In this document: piece after piece, positions 34,460 to 44,078 of the stretch
How positions within the stretch are numbered: the first letter of the stretch is position 1
Layout: every line of letters begins with the position of its first letter
DNA from: Fulvia fulva
Taxonomy: Eukaryota > Ascomycota > Dothideomycetes > Mycosphaerellales > Mycosphaerellaceae
DNA: 64,000 bases
Assembly (NCBI RefSeq): GCF_020509005.1
Contig: NC_063016.1
Coordinates: forward strand, 4,030,001 to 4,094,000
Direction of reading: 5' to 3'
Program-made: the position numbers and the translations under genes
The notes under the pieces: model-generated
The model's database searches: none
The model's input: only the letters and a program-made list of their open reading frames with translations
What the model was told of the DNA's origin: nothing

Positions 34460-34810
34460 TCACATCCACACCACCTTGTTCTTCGTTCTGCTGCGTCTAT
34501 AGTCACAATGTGTATCTACTGCGTTCTTCTGACCCCTGCTGTGGTAGTTCTCAAGCAGCCGTTCACACCGGTCCACGTCCTCCTTGGATAAGAGCTGATC
34601 TGGTCCGGAAGGTGGAGGTTCTGGAAGGTGATATGGCTGTCTTGAGCCTGCAGTGTCCAGAGCATTGCGCACCTGATGCCTTGTGGGTGCGAAGAGCGGT
34701 TTGAAGTTCTTAACAAGGTCTCTTTGCGAGCACTTGATGCCCTTAAGTCTGCAGTAGTGATAGGCTCCTACTATCTGATTCTTTTGAGGTGTTGAAAGGT
34801 GTTTGGTCAT
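34460..34810 (-). CDS. Orphan protein with possible helix-turn-helix
   Basis: ATG at 34810 (context AAGATGACC) gives 116 aa: MTKHLSTPQKNQIVGAYHYC onward. Residues about 8-50 read like a homeodomain-like helix-turn-helix (TPQKNQIVGAYHYC, then KCSQRDLVKNFK), as found in psq-type DNA-binding regions and some transposase N termini. The middle is Pro-rich (HLPEPPPSGPDQ), followed by an acidic helix (SKEDVDRCERLLENYHSRG) and a basic tail (YRRSRTKNK). The frame is open upstream to 34981 but without ATG. A TATA-like element lies about 125 bp upstream. The HTH reading is by eye; a downstream exon is possible after AAG|GTGGTG near the end. Confidence 0.4.
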   Translation of the reverse strand: MTKHLSTPQKNQIVGAYHYCRLKGIKCSQRDLVKNFKPLFAPTRHQVRNALDTAGSRQPYHLPEPPPSGPDQLLSKEDVDRCERLLENYHSRGQKNAVDTHCDYRRSRTKNKVVWM

Positions 34811-35472
34811 CTTGCAGTAGCTTCTCCAATCCAAGAAACAGGTGAAAAGTTTGCGACGGTAGCATGCGACAACAACACCACATATAGCCAATCCAAGCAC
34901 GACAATTTGTTCAGTGATGTATCCAGATACGTATATAAATTTGCTGGTTGCAATGGGCCTGATATTGGATAAAGAAAACACGATTGAAGATGTGGTGTTG
35001 TTTTTTGGTGGAGGTGAGCGCTTTGGTCCGTATGACGCGTGAAGGCGTGTGTCAAATGCGCGATACGATCAGCGGCTGGAGCAGGATGCACGTTGGGCGG
35101 CCAGAACGCATGCGGCAGCGTAAGGGTTTGTCAGCGTTTCTCAGCGAAGGTGAGGTTGAGGTTGAGGAACAGGCTGCAGTGCAAAGGGCCGGGACTTTCG
35201 TTTCACGGACTTCTCAGCGAGGTTGGCATGATTCACTTCTGATGGGAAGCACGTGAGACGGTGAGACTTGAGCGGCCATGCGGCTCTGCGGAATTTCTGC
35301 TTACTCCCGCGATCCTTGTCGGCCGAGGTGATGTCAACAACAGAAAGTGATGTGAACGTTGAATCCATCCACGACTACACCTCTCTGTACTGTAATTCCA
35401 ATCTGGCATCATTATCTGAGAACGGACAGTGGAGTCTCAAACGCCACGTTTAATCACGTCAATTCAATCACA
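34811..35472. promoter_or_regulatory. Divergent promoter region, HTH-like gene and BolA3
   Basis: Lies between the starts at 34810 (minus) and 35473 (plus). Apart from the TATA-like element only short frames are seen. Confidence 0.4.
34932..34940 (-). promoter_or_regulatory. TATA-like element of the HTH-like gene
   Basis: Minus-strand ATTTATATA, about 125 bp upstream of ATG 34810. Confidence 0.35.
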
Positions 35473-35835
35473 ATGGCCGCCCGAACGCTTCTCCCACGAC
35501 TCTTCAGAGCACCACTCCGCCAACCCATCACACCCTCAAGCCTCATCGCACGATCTTCCCTCCGCCACTACTCGGACTCCTCCTCTGTCCAAGCCCCCGA
35601 CTACCTCTCCGAAGGTGAGCGCAAAGTCTTCGCTCTTATCAAGGAAGGTCTTCAGCCCACCAAACTCGAGGTCCAAGATATCTCCGGCGGCTGCGGGTCA
35701 ATGTACGGCATCGACATTGTGTCCGAGAAGTTCGCTGGCTTGCCCGTGATAAAGCAACATCGCCTGGTGAACCAAGTACTTGGAGAAGAGATCAAAAAGT
35801 GGCATGGCGTGCAGTTGAAGACAAAGGCGCCGTAA
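35473..35835 (+). CDS. bol3: Mitochondrial BolA-like protein (BolA3 type)
   Basis: ATG at 35473 follows CAATCACA; 120 aa with no intron. Residues 1-35 form a mitochondrial-type presequence rich in Arg, Leu and Ser with no acidic residue (MAARTLLPRLFRAPLRQ). The BolA domain covers about residues 50-115: KLEVQDISGGCGSMYGIDIV, then the C-terminal signature KQHRLVNQVLGEEIKKWHG with the conserved His. BolA3 works with monothiol glutaredoxin and NFU1 in passing 4Fe-4S clusters to mitochondrial targets such as lipoate synthase. ISGGCG rather than the longer loop of BolA1 supports the BolA3 type. It is convergent with SNX41. Confidence 0.93.
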   Translation: MAARTLLPRLFRAPLRQPITPSSLIARSSLRHYSDSSSVQAPDYLSEGERKVFALIKEGLQPTKLEVQDISGGCGSMYGIDIVSEKFAGLPVIKQHRLVNQVLGEEIKKWHGVQLKTKAP

Positions 35836-36352
35836 GCTGCGACAAGAAGTAAGAAGGGGGGATGTGGAAGAAAAGTCGCGGCTACGATCGTGGGACAAGC
35901 ATTGACATCGCCGCCCAAGGACTGCCTTCGATGCAGCCTGCTGTATTAGGATGGCTGGCCTGATGTGCTAGTGACTGCACACGGATCAAGAACGAGGCCT
36001 GTCGGGGAGACGGTACATGAGACCGGGTCCTGGGTTCTTCACATCGGCAGGCTCCGAGAAAGGGCCTGCGGCGATCAATCGAGCTGTCATACCGCTCTCT
36101 GAAGCTTTGAAGAAGATGCTCCTTTGACCAGGAGGAAGCTCAATGTGGAGACACCGGCACGTGTCGACAAGTTCATGGCGGCTGGCGCGGTCAAGCAGTT
36201 CAACGATACCAAAAGGACGATGCAGTGGGGCCAAAGCGTCAGACCATGTGTACAACAAATCACTCATCGCTGAAGTGCGGGACATTCAGCAGTCCAGCCA
36301 TCTACTGGGTATCATTACTAGCATTAGTGTAAAATTAGTGCGCCAGCGCGCC
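35836..36352. other. Convergent 3' intergenic region
   Basis: Between BolA3 (plus) and SNX41 (minus). Nothing recognised. Confidence 0.5.
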
Positions 36353-38340
36353 TCACTTCACTTCGATCTTGTGTATCTCAGTCTTCGCCTTTTCCCACTC
36401 ATCCAGGCTACGTTTCGAACATTCAACGTGGGCTTTGGCGAAGTTGAGCTGCATGAATCGTCAGTATGGAGTCGGAATTCTCGGGTGGTTTCTGTGCATA
36501 CCATGTAGTCTCTCAGATCGTCCTCCTTCTGCCCCTGGAATCGCCTCAAGTCTTTTAGCACACCTGAAGATGCATCTTTCACATCACGCTGCGACACTTC
36601 TAGAGCTTGCTCCAGCTGTACGAGACTCTCCTTTGTCTTCCCAAGCTGATCTCGACGTGCCCTTTCTGGATCTTGGTCGGTAACACCTTGTATCGCGTGC
36701 GTTAGTCGGCCAAAGATTTTGTTGGTGATGCCACTTGTGGCTCGTTTGTGCCCATTCGAAGGTGATGTCGGCGGACTTGTGTATGGCTGGTTCTCTTGAG
36801 ACTCGCCTTGTGATGCACTCGGCACGTTGCCGACATTTGGTGGGAAATCGCTGTCGACCGAGGCATTATCGGGATCGCTGTACGCAGGCCTGCTGCGATT
36901 ACCACCACTGCTGGTGCTTCTCCTTGGTGCGCTGTGCATCCCAGAAGATGACATGTACTGGTCGATCCTTTTGGCTTCCAGCTCGCTCCTTTCGAGCTGT
37001 TCCAGGCTGGCCCTCTTCTTTTCGAGCTCATCTCGGGTCATCTCTTCTTGCACCCGCTTCAGCACCCTGTATCGTAGCACGCTGCGCACAACGCTAGCAA
37101 ATTGCGCATGCTCTCTCATAGGTTCTGCGAAGCCAGCGCTGAGCGATGTGACGAGGTCGCGGAACTGTACGTAAGCGAAGTCGCATGCTTGACCAGCTTT
37201 TTCGATCGCATGCGCCACACTTGCTGATTGTTCAGATAACGAGAAGGCGTTGTATCGCGCGCCCAAATCCATCAAGTCATCACCAAGGCTAAACATATGC
37301 CGCAATAGGCGAGCATTGACTTTCTCCATTGATCCCGTAAGGAGAGTCTCCAGCTCTTTAGAGCTGTTCTCGAATGCGGAGAAGTATGGGTCAAGCTCAC
37401 TTTCGCTGAGATTCTGTGACGGCGGCGGAAACCGCATGTACTGTACTTGGGGAGTTGTGTGAGCCGCGGCTGAAGGTAGTGCGGCCTGCGCTGGAGGCGA
37501 GCTGGGTGTGCCAGAAGCTGACGAGCCAGAAGATGACCGTAACTTTGCGCTTTGTGATGGTGTCGGCAGCCACTGGTGCCCTGGAGTTGGGTTCGCCGGA
37601 TCGAGAGGTGGTGCCTTGAGGTTGTTCTTGGGCACGCTGGCGACAGGATGAGAGTTAAGTACCTCGTTCCAGCTAACGTTAGGATCCAGGAACCTCCACC
37701 ATACGCCATCTTCCCGGATCTGCTTCATTTGCCTGCATCTATTCAGGAAGGTCATGAGCATGCGCTGCCTCAGCTCTATGATGGCAACATCCTCCTTGGC
37801 CTTCGTAGGCTTTGCTGCATAGTCCGCTATGCTATGTTTCTCGGGTATGGGAGGAACAATCAAGGTAGGATGTAGGTTGACTAATGTCTGTCGTAGCGAT
37901 GCAAACTCGGAATAGCGCCTTCGTACTTCGATCTCGCCAGTCCTAATGGTATACGTGATGAAGCCTCCTCCTCCTTCTGTGTTCTTGCCGGCATGCGTGA
38001 TCTGGATTTCCAAGTCGGGGTGTTCGTAGAGGATCTGCTCAATCCTGCTGTCGTAACCTCCTTCTTTCGGCTGTACTTTCGGTGCTTGGTGCCGAGAATC
38101 GTCAAGCTCCTCATCGCTCAGGTCGTTGGGTCGTGATATGAACTGAGGTGTCTGGTCGGGCGAGGAGTGGCCTGATGGCGGGGTCGCGGGTCTGTTGAAG
38201 CCTTGTGGTTGTCAGTCGCCTACATTGCCATACTACTACAAGTAGTGCCACGAACGTTCTGTTGGAGACTGTATCTCTGATGTCTCGGAGTCGCGGCGAA
38301 CGAATGAACCATATGGGTTATTGTCCTCGTCGTCCCACAT
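36353..38340 (-). CDS. snx41: Sorting nexin SNX41/ATG20 family (PX-BAR)
   Basis: Exons: 38340-38256, 38201-36502 and 36448-36353, with 54- and 53-bp introns, 626 aa. Exon 1 gives the family N terminus MWDDEDNNPYGSFVRRD. The PX domain (about residues 75-190) has RRYSEFASLRQTLVN and the PI3P-binding arrangement VPPIPEKHS. After a Ser/Pro linker, a long helical BAR-like region covers about 285-626 (ENSSKELETLLTGS, RYNAFSLSEQSASVAHAIE, KRASLEQLERSELEAKR). Exon 3 supplies LNFAKAHVECSKRSLDEWEK. These nexins sort endosomal cargo and support selective autophagy with SNX4/ATG24. The first donor (AAC|GTTCGT) is weak, but phase, length and the branch site CTGAC agree. Confidence 0.93.
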
Positions 38341-38840
38341 GCTGCCTTATGTTTCCGCCTTGGGCAAGTCGATACAGTGGTATAGAGCTGCTGCTGCCGA
38401 GCGAAGGATGGGTCGTCCAGCGTGATATTGTATGCGAGCAGCCTCACGGTGCGAAGATATGGTTGTCTGCCTGTCGCCGAAGCTCGAAGCACAAGCGCGT
38501 GCAGAGTGATGGTTGGACAACACGGCACGTGCGCGGTTCCTGCCGTCATGACGCAGATCACAGGGGCGGAAAGTCTTACCTTCGACTTCGATGTTCGCTT
38601 CTTGCTCTGTCCACACTTCACATCCCTCTACGTCCATGTTGTTGGTGATCGCCGCCGGATATACTGTGGTGTCAGAGCAATAGAGTCATTATACCGCTAA
38701 AAGCGTAGGTCTTGTGGCGTGTTGAAAGAGTACAGCGTTCACTTCGAAGGCAGCAACAAGCCACATGCCACTCGCGAAGTGAATGCAACTGACCGCGTCA
38801 AAGCATCCGGCTCACTTCTTAAGCGAGCGCTTTCCTCGTC
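38341..38840. promoter_or_regulatory. Divergent promoter region, SNX41 and OGFr-domain gene
   Basis: A 500-bp interval between starts. Frames here are antisense or short; no element called. Confidence 0.4.
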
Positions 38841-39665
38841 ATGCGCCGCTTGCTAGCATCAACGCTGTTCTTAGCGCGACAGCCAGTCTTTTCTACACCA
38901 CTTCGACAAACAGCTCCGCCACCATCAACGACCCTATCACCACAGCCCACAGTCCAACACGCATCTTACACTTCAAGTACAGGTGTCCGACACTCGTCCA
39001 TGGCTGCCGGAGAAGACAAGCCGAAGCCGTTCATTGTCCGCTTCTATGGCGTGGAAGCCGCGAAGGACGGGGAAGGCCGCAGCCTCGAAGACATCCTGCG
39101 CTTTGAAGACAACGAGCTCGAGTACCATCACGACTACATCCAAGTGCTCTTCCCGCTCCCAGAGCCATCTCCAATCAACCCAGGTAAGTCGATGTATTCT
39201 TTCATCTCAGCTGTGCCCATGTCTAACCCAGTGACTGGCATAGACGCACCGATCATCAAAAAGGGCACACGAACTGCTTTTGTGGAGAATGAAGAGCTTC
39301 GCAAGCAGCTATTTCGTGCCTTCAATCACATGGCCAACTTCTACGCTTTCAATGTGAAAGGAGACGCAGCAGCTCCCGTCCTCGAGCCCAAGCCTGACTT
39401 TCGGAAACTTGCACAGAACACCTGGTTGACCCGCATGGATCACAACCACCTCCGCATCACCCGCATTATTCGTTGCCTTCGTGTCTTGGGCCTCGAAGCG
39501 ACTGCTCAGGCGTTCCACCAAGCCCTCCAAGACAACGCCGAGGGCGTCAGCTCTCGCAGTCTGATGTACTGGGAGCGCGCTGCTACTCGATCTCTGCACC
39601 TGCCACCAAGCGAGGACAACGAAAATGCTTGCGGCGTGGCGTGGCTCAAGCCTGCAGAGGACTGA
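38841..39665 (+). CDS. Opioid growth factor receptor (OGFr) conserved-domain protein
   Basis: Exon 1 38841-39183 and exon 2 39244-39665; the 60-bp intron (GTAAGT...GCATAG) is a multiple of three, so unspliced reading stays open. The product is 254 aa. The OGFr N-terminal domain is visible: FIVRFYGVEAAKDGEGRSLE-type start, then LEYHHDYIQVLFPLPEPSP, with splicing giving INPDAPII. The C-terminal part reads HNHLRITRIIRCLRVLGLEA and SLMYWERAAT, as in fungal members. The fungal role is unknown; the domain is named after an animal nuclear-membrane protein and the name should not be read as receptor function. The first 50 residues are Arg- and Ser-rich without acids and could be a targeting sequence; a later ATG at 39001 (MAAGEDKP) is an alternative start. 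Confidence 0.88.
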   Translation: MRRLLASTLFLARQPVFSTPLRQTAPPPSTTLSPQPTVQHASYTSSTGVRHSSMAAGEDKPKPFIVRFYGVEAAKDGEGRSLEDILRFEDNELEYHHDYIQVLFPLPEPSPINPGKSMYSFISAVPMSNPVTGIDAPIIKKGTRTAFVENEELRKQLFRAFNHMANFYAFNVKGDAAAPVLEPKPDFRKLAQNTWLTRMDHNHLRITRIIRCLRVLGLEATAQAFHQALQDNAEGVSSRSLMYWERAATRSLHLPPSEDNENACGVAWLKPAED

Positions 39666-40421
39666 TGGGAATAGTGCAGCGATACAATCACTATACGCAA
39701 ACGTGCCGAAGCATTAGCGTTGGAATACGCAGCAGATGCGACCTCTACCCCCGCCGCGAGCATGGAGCTGGGTACGACCATCATAATGAATCGAGGACCC
39801 GACAACTGGGCACTCCGACCTTTCAAAGGAGCCGCATGGTAGGGCAGTCACAAGTCAGCGGGATCGAGAACCACACTTAAGCTTTGCCCCATGGAATGCT
39901 TGTCTATCGGCATGGTCATGATCGCTCTTTCAACGACTCCAAAGCTCCGTCAGCCTGGATGTTGTCTCTCAATGACGGTGCTTCACCCCGGTGATCCGTC
40001 AGGATCCTCACTTGCCGGAAGCTCGAATGCACTCTCTTCCGCTCAGTCAGCAACATTTAGGTTTACGAGACCACGCAAAGCCCGATAGTTCCAGGTTTCC
40101 TCCAGAGTTACAACAACATCCCTCCAAAAGAGCCGTCTCTGCTTCCATAATCTGCAACGTGTTGAATCTTCTACGAAGCTCCGAAGCCCGTATCAGTCAT
40201 CATAAGTGAAGCCATACTGACTCTGATACAGATGATGTCAGGACGGCCGGTCGTGGTAGGTCGCGATCATGCAGCTGTTATATTTAAGTGAAGCGCTTGG
40301 CTTCTTGCTCAGACCAAGCCTTTGTTGTGTTCTCACTTCGACGGGACTACATACTAATATCTGAACTATCTTTGAGCTGGATCAAGGATTCCCTGGGCGC
40401 GCACAAACAAAGTCGTTCAGC
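39666..40421. promoter_or_regulatory. Intergenic; promoter of the MFS gene
   Basis: Non-coding. Contains the TATA-like element listed next; otherwise nothing recognised. Confidence 0.45.
40279..40287 (+). promoter_or_regulatory. TATA-like element of the MFS gene
   Basis: TATATTTAA about 140 bp before the ATG at 40422. Confidence 0.4.
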
Positions 40422-42029
40422 ATGCCACTAAAAGACTTCTTCCGCGAGACCTTCGTCGGACGGATGATCAACATAATATCTAGGAACAGGTTACTAAGGG
40501 CACCGACACCAGAGCTTCCCCAGAGTGACAAACTTGGACATCAGCTCAGCCGACAAAGCTCCCTCAATCGCTCAGCCAGTCGATCAAGCGCGGACGAAAT
40601 CGCAGAAAAAGGAGCGGGCGGTCACCTCGTAGACTGGAGCAGCACAACAGACCCAGACAACCCGCAGAATTGGCCACTGTGGAAGAAACTCTACTCGACC
40701 GCAGTGATATGCATCCTCACTTTCTCCATCTACGTCGGCTCGGCTATCTATACCGTTGGCTTGGAAGGCATTACTGAGCAGTTCCAAGTGGGCCATGGCA
40801 CAGCCACGCTGGGCCTCTCTCTCTTCGTCTTTGGCTACGGCATCGGTCCCATGATTCTGGCTCCATTTGCTGAGGCACCACCGATAGGCCGTATGCCGGT
40901 CTATGTCATCACGCACCTCATCTTCCTATTCCTGAACTTCGGCGTGGTGTATGCCAAAGACATCGGAATGCTGCTGGCCTTTCGGTTCCTGACTGGATTT
41001 TTCGGATCACCCGTCCTCGCGACCGGCGGTGCATCGCTTGGTGATGTCTGGTCACCCAAGAAAGTCTCCTACGCCATCGGCATCTGGGGCAATTTCGCCA
41101 TTTGCGGGCCAGTTCTTGGTCCACTTGCAGCTGGTTTTGCAGTTCAGGCAAAGGGATGGAAGTGGTCTATCTGGGAACTCATTTGGCTGAACGCCTTCAC
41201 CGCAGTTCTACTCGTCTTTACACTCGTCGAGACAAGCTCAGACAACATTCTCTTCCGCCGAGCGACCAAGATTCGCAAGATGACCGGGGACAAAGAGTTC
41301 AAGACTGCCGCTGAAATCGAAGCTGAAAGGATGCCGGTCAAGGAGATCGTCATATCATCCCTCTATCGCCCTTTTATGCTCTGCTTCACCGAGCCCATCC
41401 TCATGGCCCAGAACCTTTATCTCGGCCTAATCTACGCACTGCTATACTGCTGGTTCGAGGCATTCCCACTCGTCTTCAACGGAATCTACCATTTCAACCT
41501 CGGCGAGCTGGGTCTCTCGTACATTGGCCTCTTGGTCGGAGCTGTGATCTTTACAATACCATACTTCTACTGGATCCGCAAGAAGATCGAACCAAACACC
41601 AACGAAGACGGCACAATAGCACCAGAGAAACGTCTTCCAGCTGCGATTGTCGGCAGTCTCTTCTTGCCCATCTGCCTGTTCTGGGTTGGATGGTCTGCAC
41701 GCTCGTCGGTCCACTGGATCATGCCGATTAGCGGGAGTGCTTTCTTCACCATTGGAGCTGGAACGCTCTTCAATGCTCTACTTTCGTATCAGAGCGATGC
41801 GTATCCCAAGGTTGTCGGATCTGTCCTTGCCGGTAACGACTTTGCGCGAGCAATGTTTGGTGGAGCATTTCCGCTCTTTGCGACGCAAATGTTCAAGACT
41901 TTGGGCATCGACTGAGGTTGCTCGCTGCTTGGATTCTTGTCGATTGCCTTTATTCCGATTCCGATTGCCATCTACTATTATGGAGAGAGGTCGAGGAAGA
42001 GCAGCAAGTATGCAAGACATGACATATAG
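40422..42029 (+). pseudogene. MFS transporter, DHA1 drug/polyamine-type, interrupted by TGA before the last helix
   Basis: ATG at 40422 opens a 497-codon frame to TGA at 41913-41915. The N-terminal cytoplasmic part contains VDWSSTTDPDNPQNWPLWKK, the standard lead-in of fungal 12-helix DHA1 transporters. Motif GRMPVYVITHL (loop 2-3 region), FGSPVLATGGASLGDVWSP and the intracellular MPVKEIVISSLYRPFML are intact. After the TGA the same frame continues 37 codons to TAG at 42027-42029, encoding a complete twelfth helix and tail (SLLGFLSIAFIPIPIAIYYYG, then ERSRKSSKY). Family members have Trp where the TGA falls (D-W-G). So either a nonsense mutation, a read error, or readthrough. A product ending at 41915 would lack helix 12. 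Confidence 0.85.
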
Positions 42030-42613
42030 ACATTAAGGTTTTGGATTGGGATCGGGGATTGCAGCGTTCTAGCGAAGGTACGGATGAGTAGTGATGTATA
42101 GCTGGTTCTAAATTGATGATTTGATTCGTCGGTCGACGTGCCATTCGAGTCTTAGGCTACGCAACACGCATAGTCGAACCCATCTCGATCACTCGCTCTT
42201 CGCACAGAGAGGAAAAGCCGTAGCCTAAAGTTCTCTGACCGCACCTTTGAGTACGAAATGCGAATATGCTAGGCAGCATGGCCCCTAGAGTTTTGCCCGT
42301 AATTCCGCCATCGGTCTGTCCAGTGGTAAAGGAGGCATGCGGAGATAGCACAATGTGTAATAGTGATTGTGCTAACAAAAAGTGTCTCTGGGTCGCCTCA
42401 GCCACGCCCTCATGTCCGCATCAAGGATTTCGATGAGGGACTTCTGGTCAAAGACCCCTTTTCGAGAGGAAAAGGATGGGCAAGGTTCTCTGCCAATACT
42501 GCTCTCAGACCGGGATGGACAGCGGTCTATTGGGGTAGATAATTGAGCAACTTTGCGTGGTAGCCTGGAAATATCATGGCCCCGAGTGACGTATGTTCAG
42601 AGCAGCTTGAGGG
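42030..42613. other. Intergenic, nothing recognised
   Basis: Between the MFS locus and a minus-strand hypothetical gene; only short overlapping frames. Confidence 0.5.
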
Positions 42614-43426
42614 TCATGGTCTGTATACAGAAGACCGGCTTAGGATACTGTCGTATGGTTTCGGATCATGCTGGCCAGACTCTGCCAGCTCTGGAGCAGC
42701 CCTTGATTGGTTAGCAGGAATGGGTCGTCGTTTGCGGCAGCATATTGGCGACAGGCTACGCTCTCGCTTCCTCCGCTCTGGTTCATGCTTCCCAGACTTT
42801 CCTAGCGCTGGCACAGCCCGTCCAGCAGGCTTCCCCTCCGGTAGCGTAGTCCATGCAGTATCGCGGTCCGCGGGTGGCGGCTGGTTTATTGCACTAGCAT
42901 TGATAATCATTCGCCGCAGCACGTAAGCCTCCGCTTCCTCCGCCCTCTCGTCTTCAATGTTATTCCTCATCTGAGGCGGCGGGTGATAGGCGCCATTTTG
43001 CATTGCCATCTCGGCCCTTCTGGTCTGGGCACTTGATGCTTGGCTCCAGAAATCATCGTCCAGAGTCAGCTTACGAGGGAGGCTCATGTGCGATTGCTGT
43101 AAACCATAGTCGTGTCCTTCTCGCTCGCTGTCATCGCAGTCGATCTGATCGATGGGAGTGCTGGGACGGGGAGGTATCTTGCATGTCGAGTCCGTTTGGT
43201 CTTTGGTCTCAACATCGCGCCGCTGGAGGTTGTTTTTCTGGCGCGAGGCTAAGTCGTCTGCTATAGAGCCCATACGTGAAATTATGCAAGTGTAACGGGG
43301 ACAGTCTTTGTACCACAAAGATGGGCACCGTGGATATGAGAAAATGAGTATTATACTTACCTCACCACAGTCATCTCCTTCGACGTGGAGGGTACTGAGG
43401 AATGACTGCAAGTTCGATGCTGACAT
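42614..43426 (-). CDS. Hypothetical disordered protein
   Basis: The minus-strand frame is open from ATG 43426 (MSASNLQSFLSTLHVEGDD) or ATG 43273 (MGSIADDLASRQKNN, 219 aa) to the stop at 42614. A donor-like GTGAGGTAAGT at about 43363-43353 suggests that 43426-43364 may be spliced to a site near 43265, giving DDCDDLASRQ. The product is polar: KLTLDDDFWSQASSAQTRRAE, then AEEAEAYVLRRMIINASA, and an Arg/Lys-rich end (ERRKRERSLSPICCRKRRP) that resembles a nuclear localisation signal. No family recognised; composition and length suggest a real gene. Confidence 0.45.
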   Translation of the reverse strand: MSASNLQSFLSTLHVEGDDCGEVSIILIFSYPRCPSLWYKDCPRYTCIISRMGSIADDLASRQKNNLQRRDVETKDQTDSTCKIPPRPSTPIDQIDCDDSEREGHDYGLQQSHMSLPRKLTLDDDFWSQASSAQTRRAEMAMQNGAYHPPPQMRNNIEDERAEEAEAYVLRRMIINASAINQPPPADRDTAWTTLPEGKPAGRAVPALGKSGKHEPERRKRERSLSPICCRKRRPIPANQSRAAPELAESGQHDPKPYDSILSRSSVYRP

Positions 43427-43847
43427 CTGAGGAAACGTTGTTGGTAAAATGTTTCGTGAACACCTGTGGGGCAGCATCGCAGGGCCACGGCGAGTTCATG
43501 TTGTTGTGAAGTGACCATGGAAAGACGAAGTGGCCAGTAGTCGCGTGGCAGTAGAGGACAGGAAATGGGCAAGCATGACAGACTCTTGGCACCGATAAGT
43601 CGTCGCTGAGTGCTCCGCCACGATCAAATGCCTTGTGACCAGGTTCCGGGATGTCGAGGAGGCTGGAGGCTGGAGGGCCGGCGGCCGTCATCGAAGTAAG
43701 AGGGAGGAGCATTCGTCGTTGTTCACGCGACCAGCGATCACCGCTGCTTGTGTTCCCTGGAGCCGGAGCTAGACGCCGTCCCTTTCGCAAGCTTGTCGGG
43801 TCGAAAATCGCGCTCGCAGAAACAATGTGCTTGTATCGTTGATAATC
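43427..43847. other. Intergenic between two hypothetical genes
   Basis: Divergent interval; frames on both strands without features. Confidence 0.45.
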
Positions 43848-44078
43848 ATGGGTTTCGTGCATTCCACGGCCGTGGAGGCCACGCCGGCGGTATCACTGGA
43901 GCAGAAGAGCATCGAGCTGGACGACCTCGAAGACGATGCGCGGCTCAGAAGGTCGATCCGAAAGATGTACTCGAAGAACTGTCTGCGCTTTCGGAGAAGC
44001 ACTACCACCGAGCGTCGAGTCGAGAAAGAGCGGCAACGGCAGGTGTTGGCCGCCATGAACGATCCGGCGCTGTGGTGA
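43848..44078 (+). CDS. Small basic hypothetical protein
   Basis: ATG at 43848 gives 76 aa: MGFVHSTAVEATPAVSLEQ, an acidic helix (IELDDLEDDARLRRS) and a strongly basic helix (RFRRSTTTERRVEKERQRQ), ending AAMNDPALW. Gly2 could be myristoylated, but nothing else supports this. The last codons overlap a good splice donor (CTGTG|GTGAGC at 44074), so the gene may continue in a downstream exon I could not place. No family recognised. Confidence 0.35.
   Translation: MGFVHSTAVEATPAVSLEQKSIELDDLEDDARLRRSIRKMYSKNCLRFRRSTTTERRVEKERQRQVLAAMNDPALW

Noticed and set aside
14751..35835. Functional linkage of the two Fe-S biogenesis genes TAH18 and BolA3
   Set aside because: They act in different compartments and are 19 kb apart with unrelated genes between; proximity looks coincidental.
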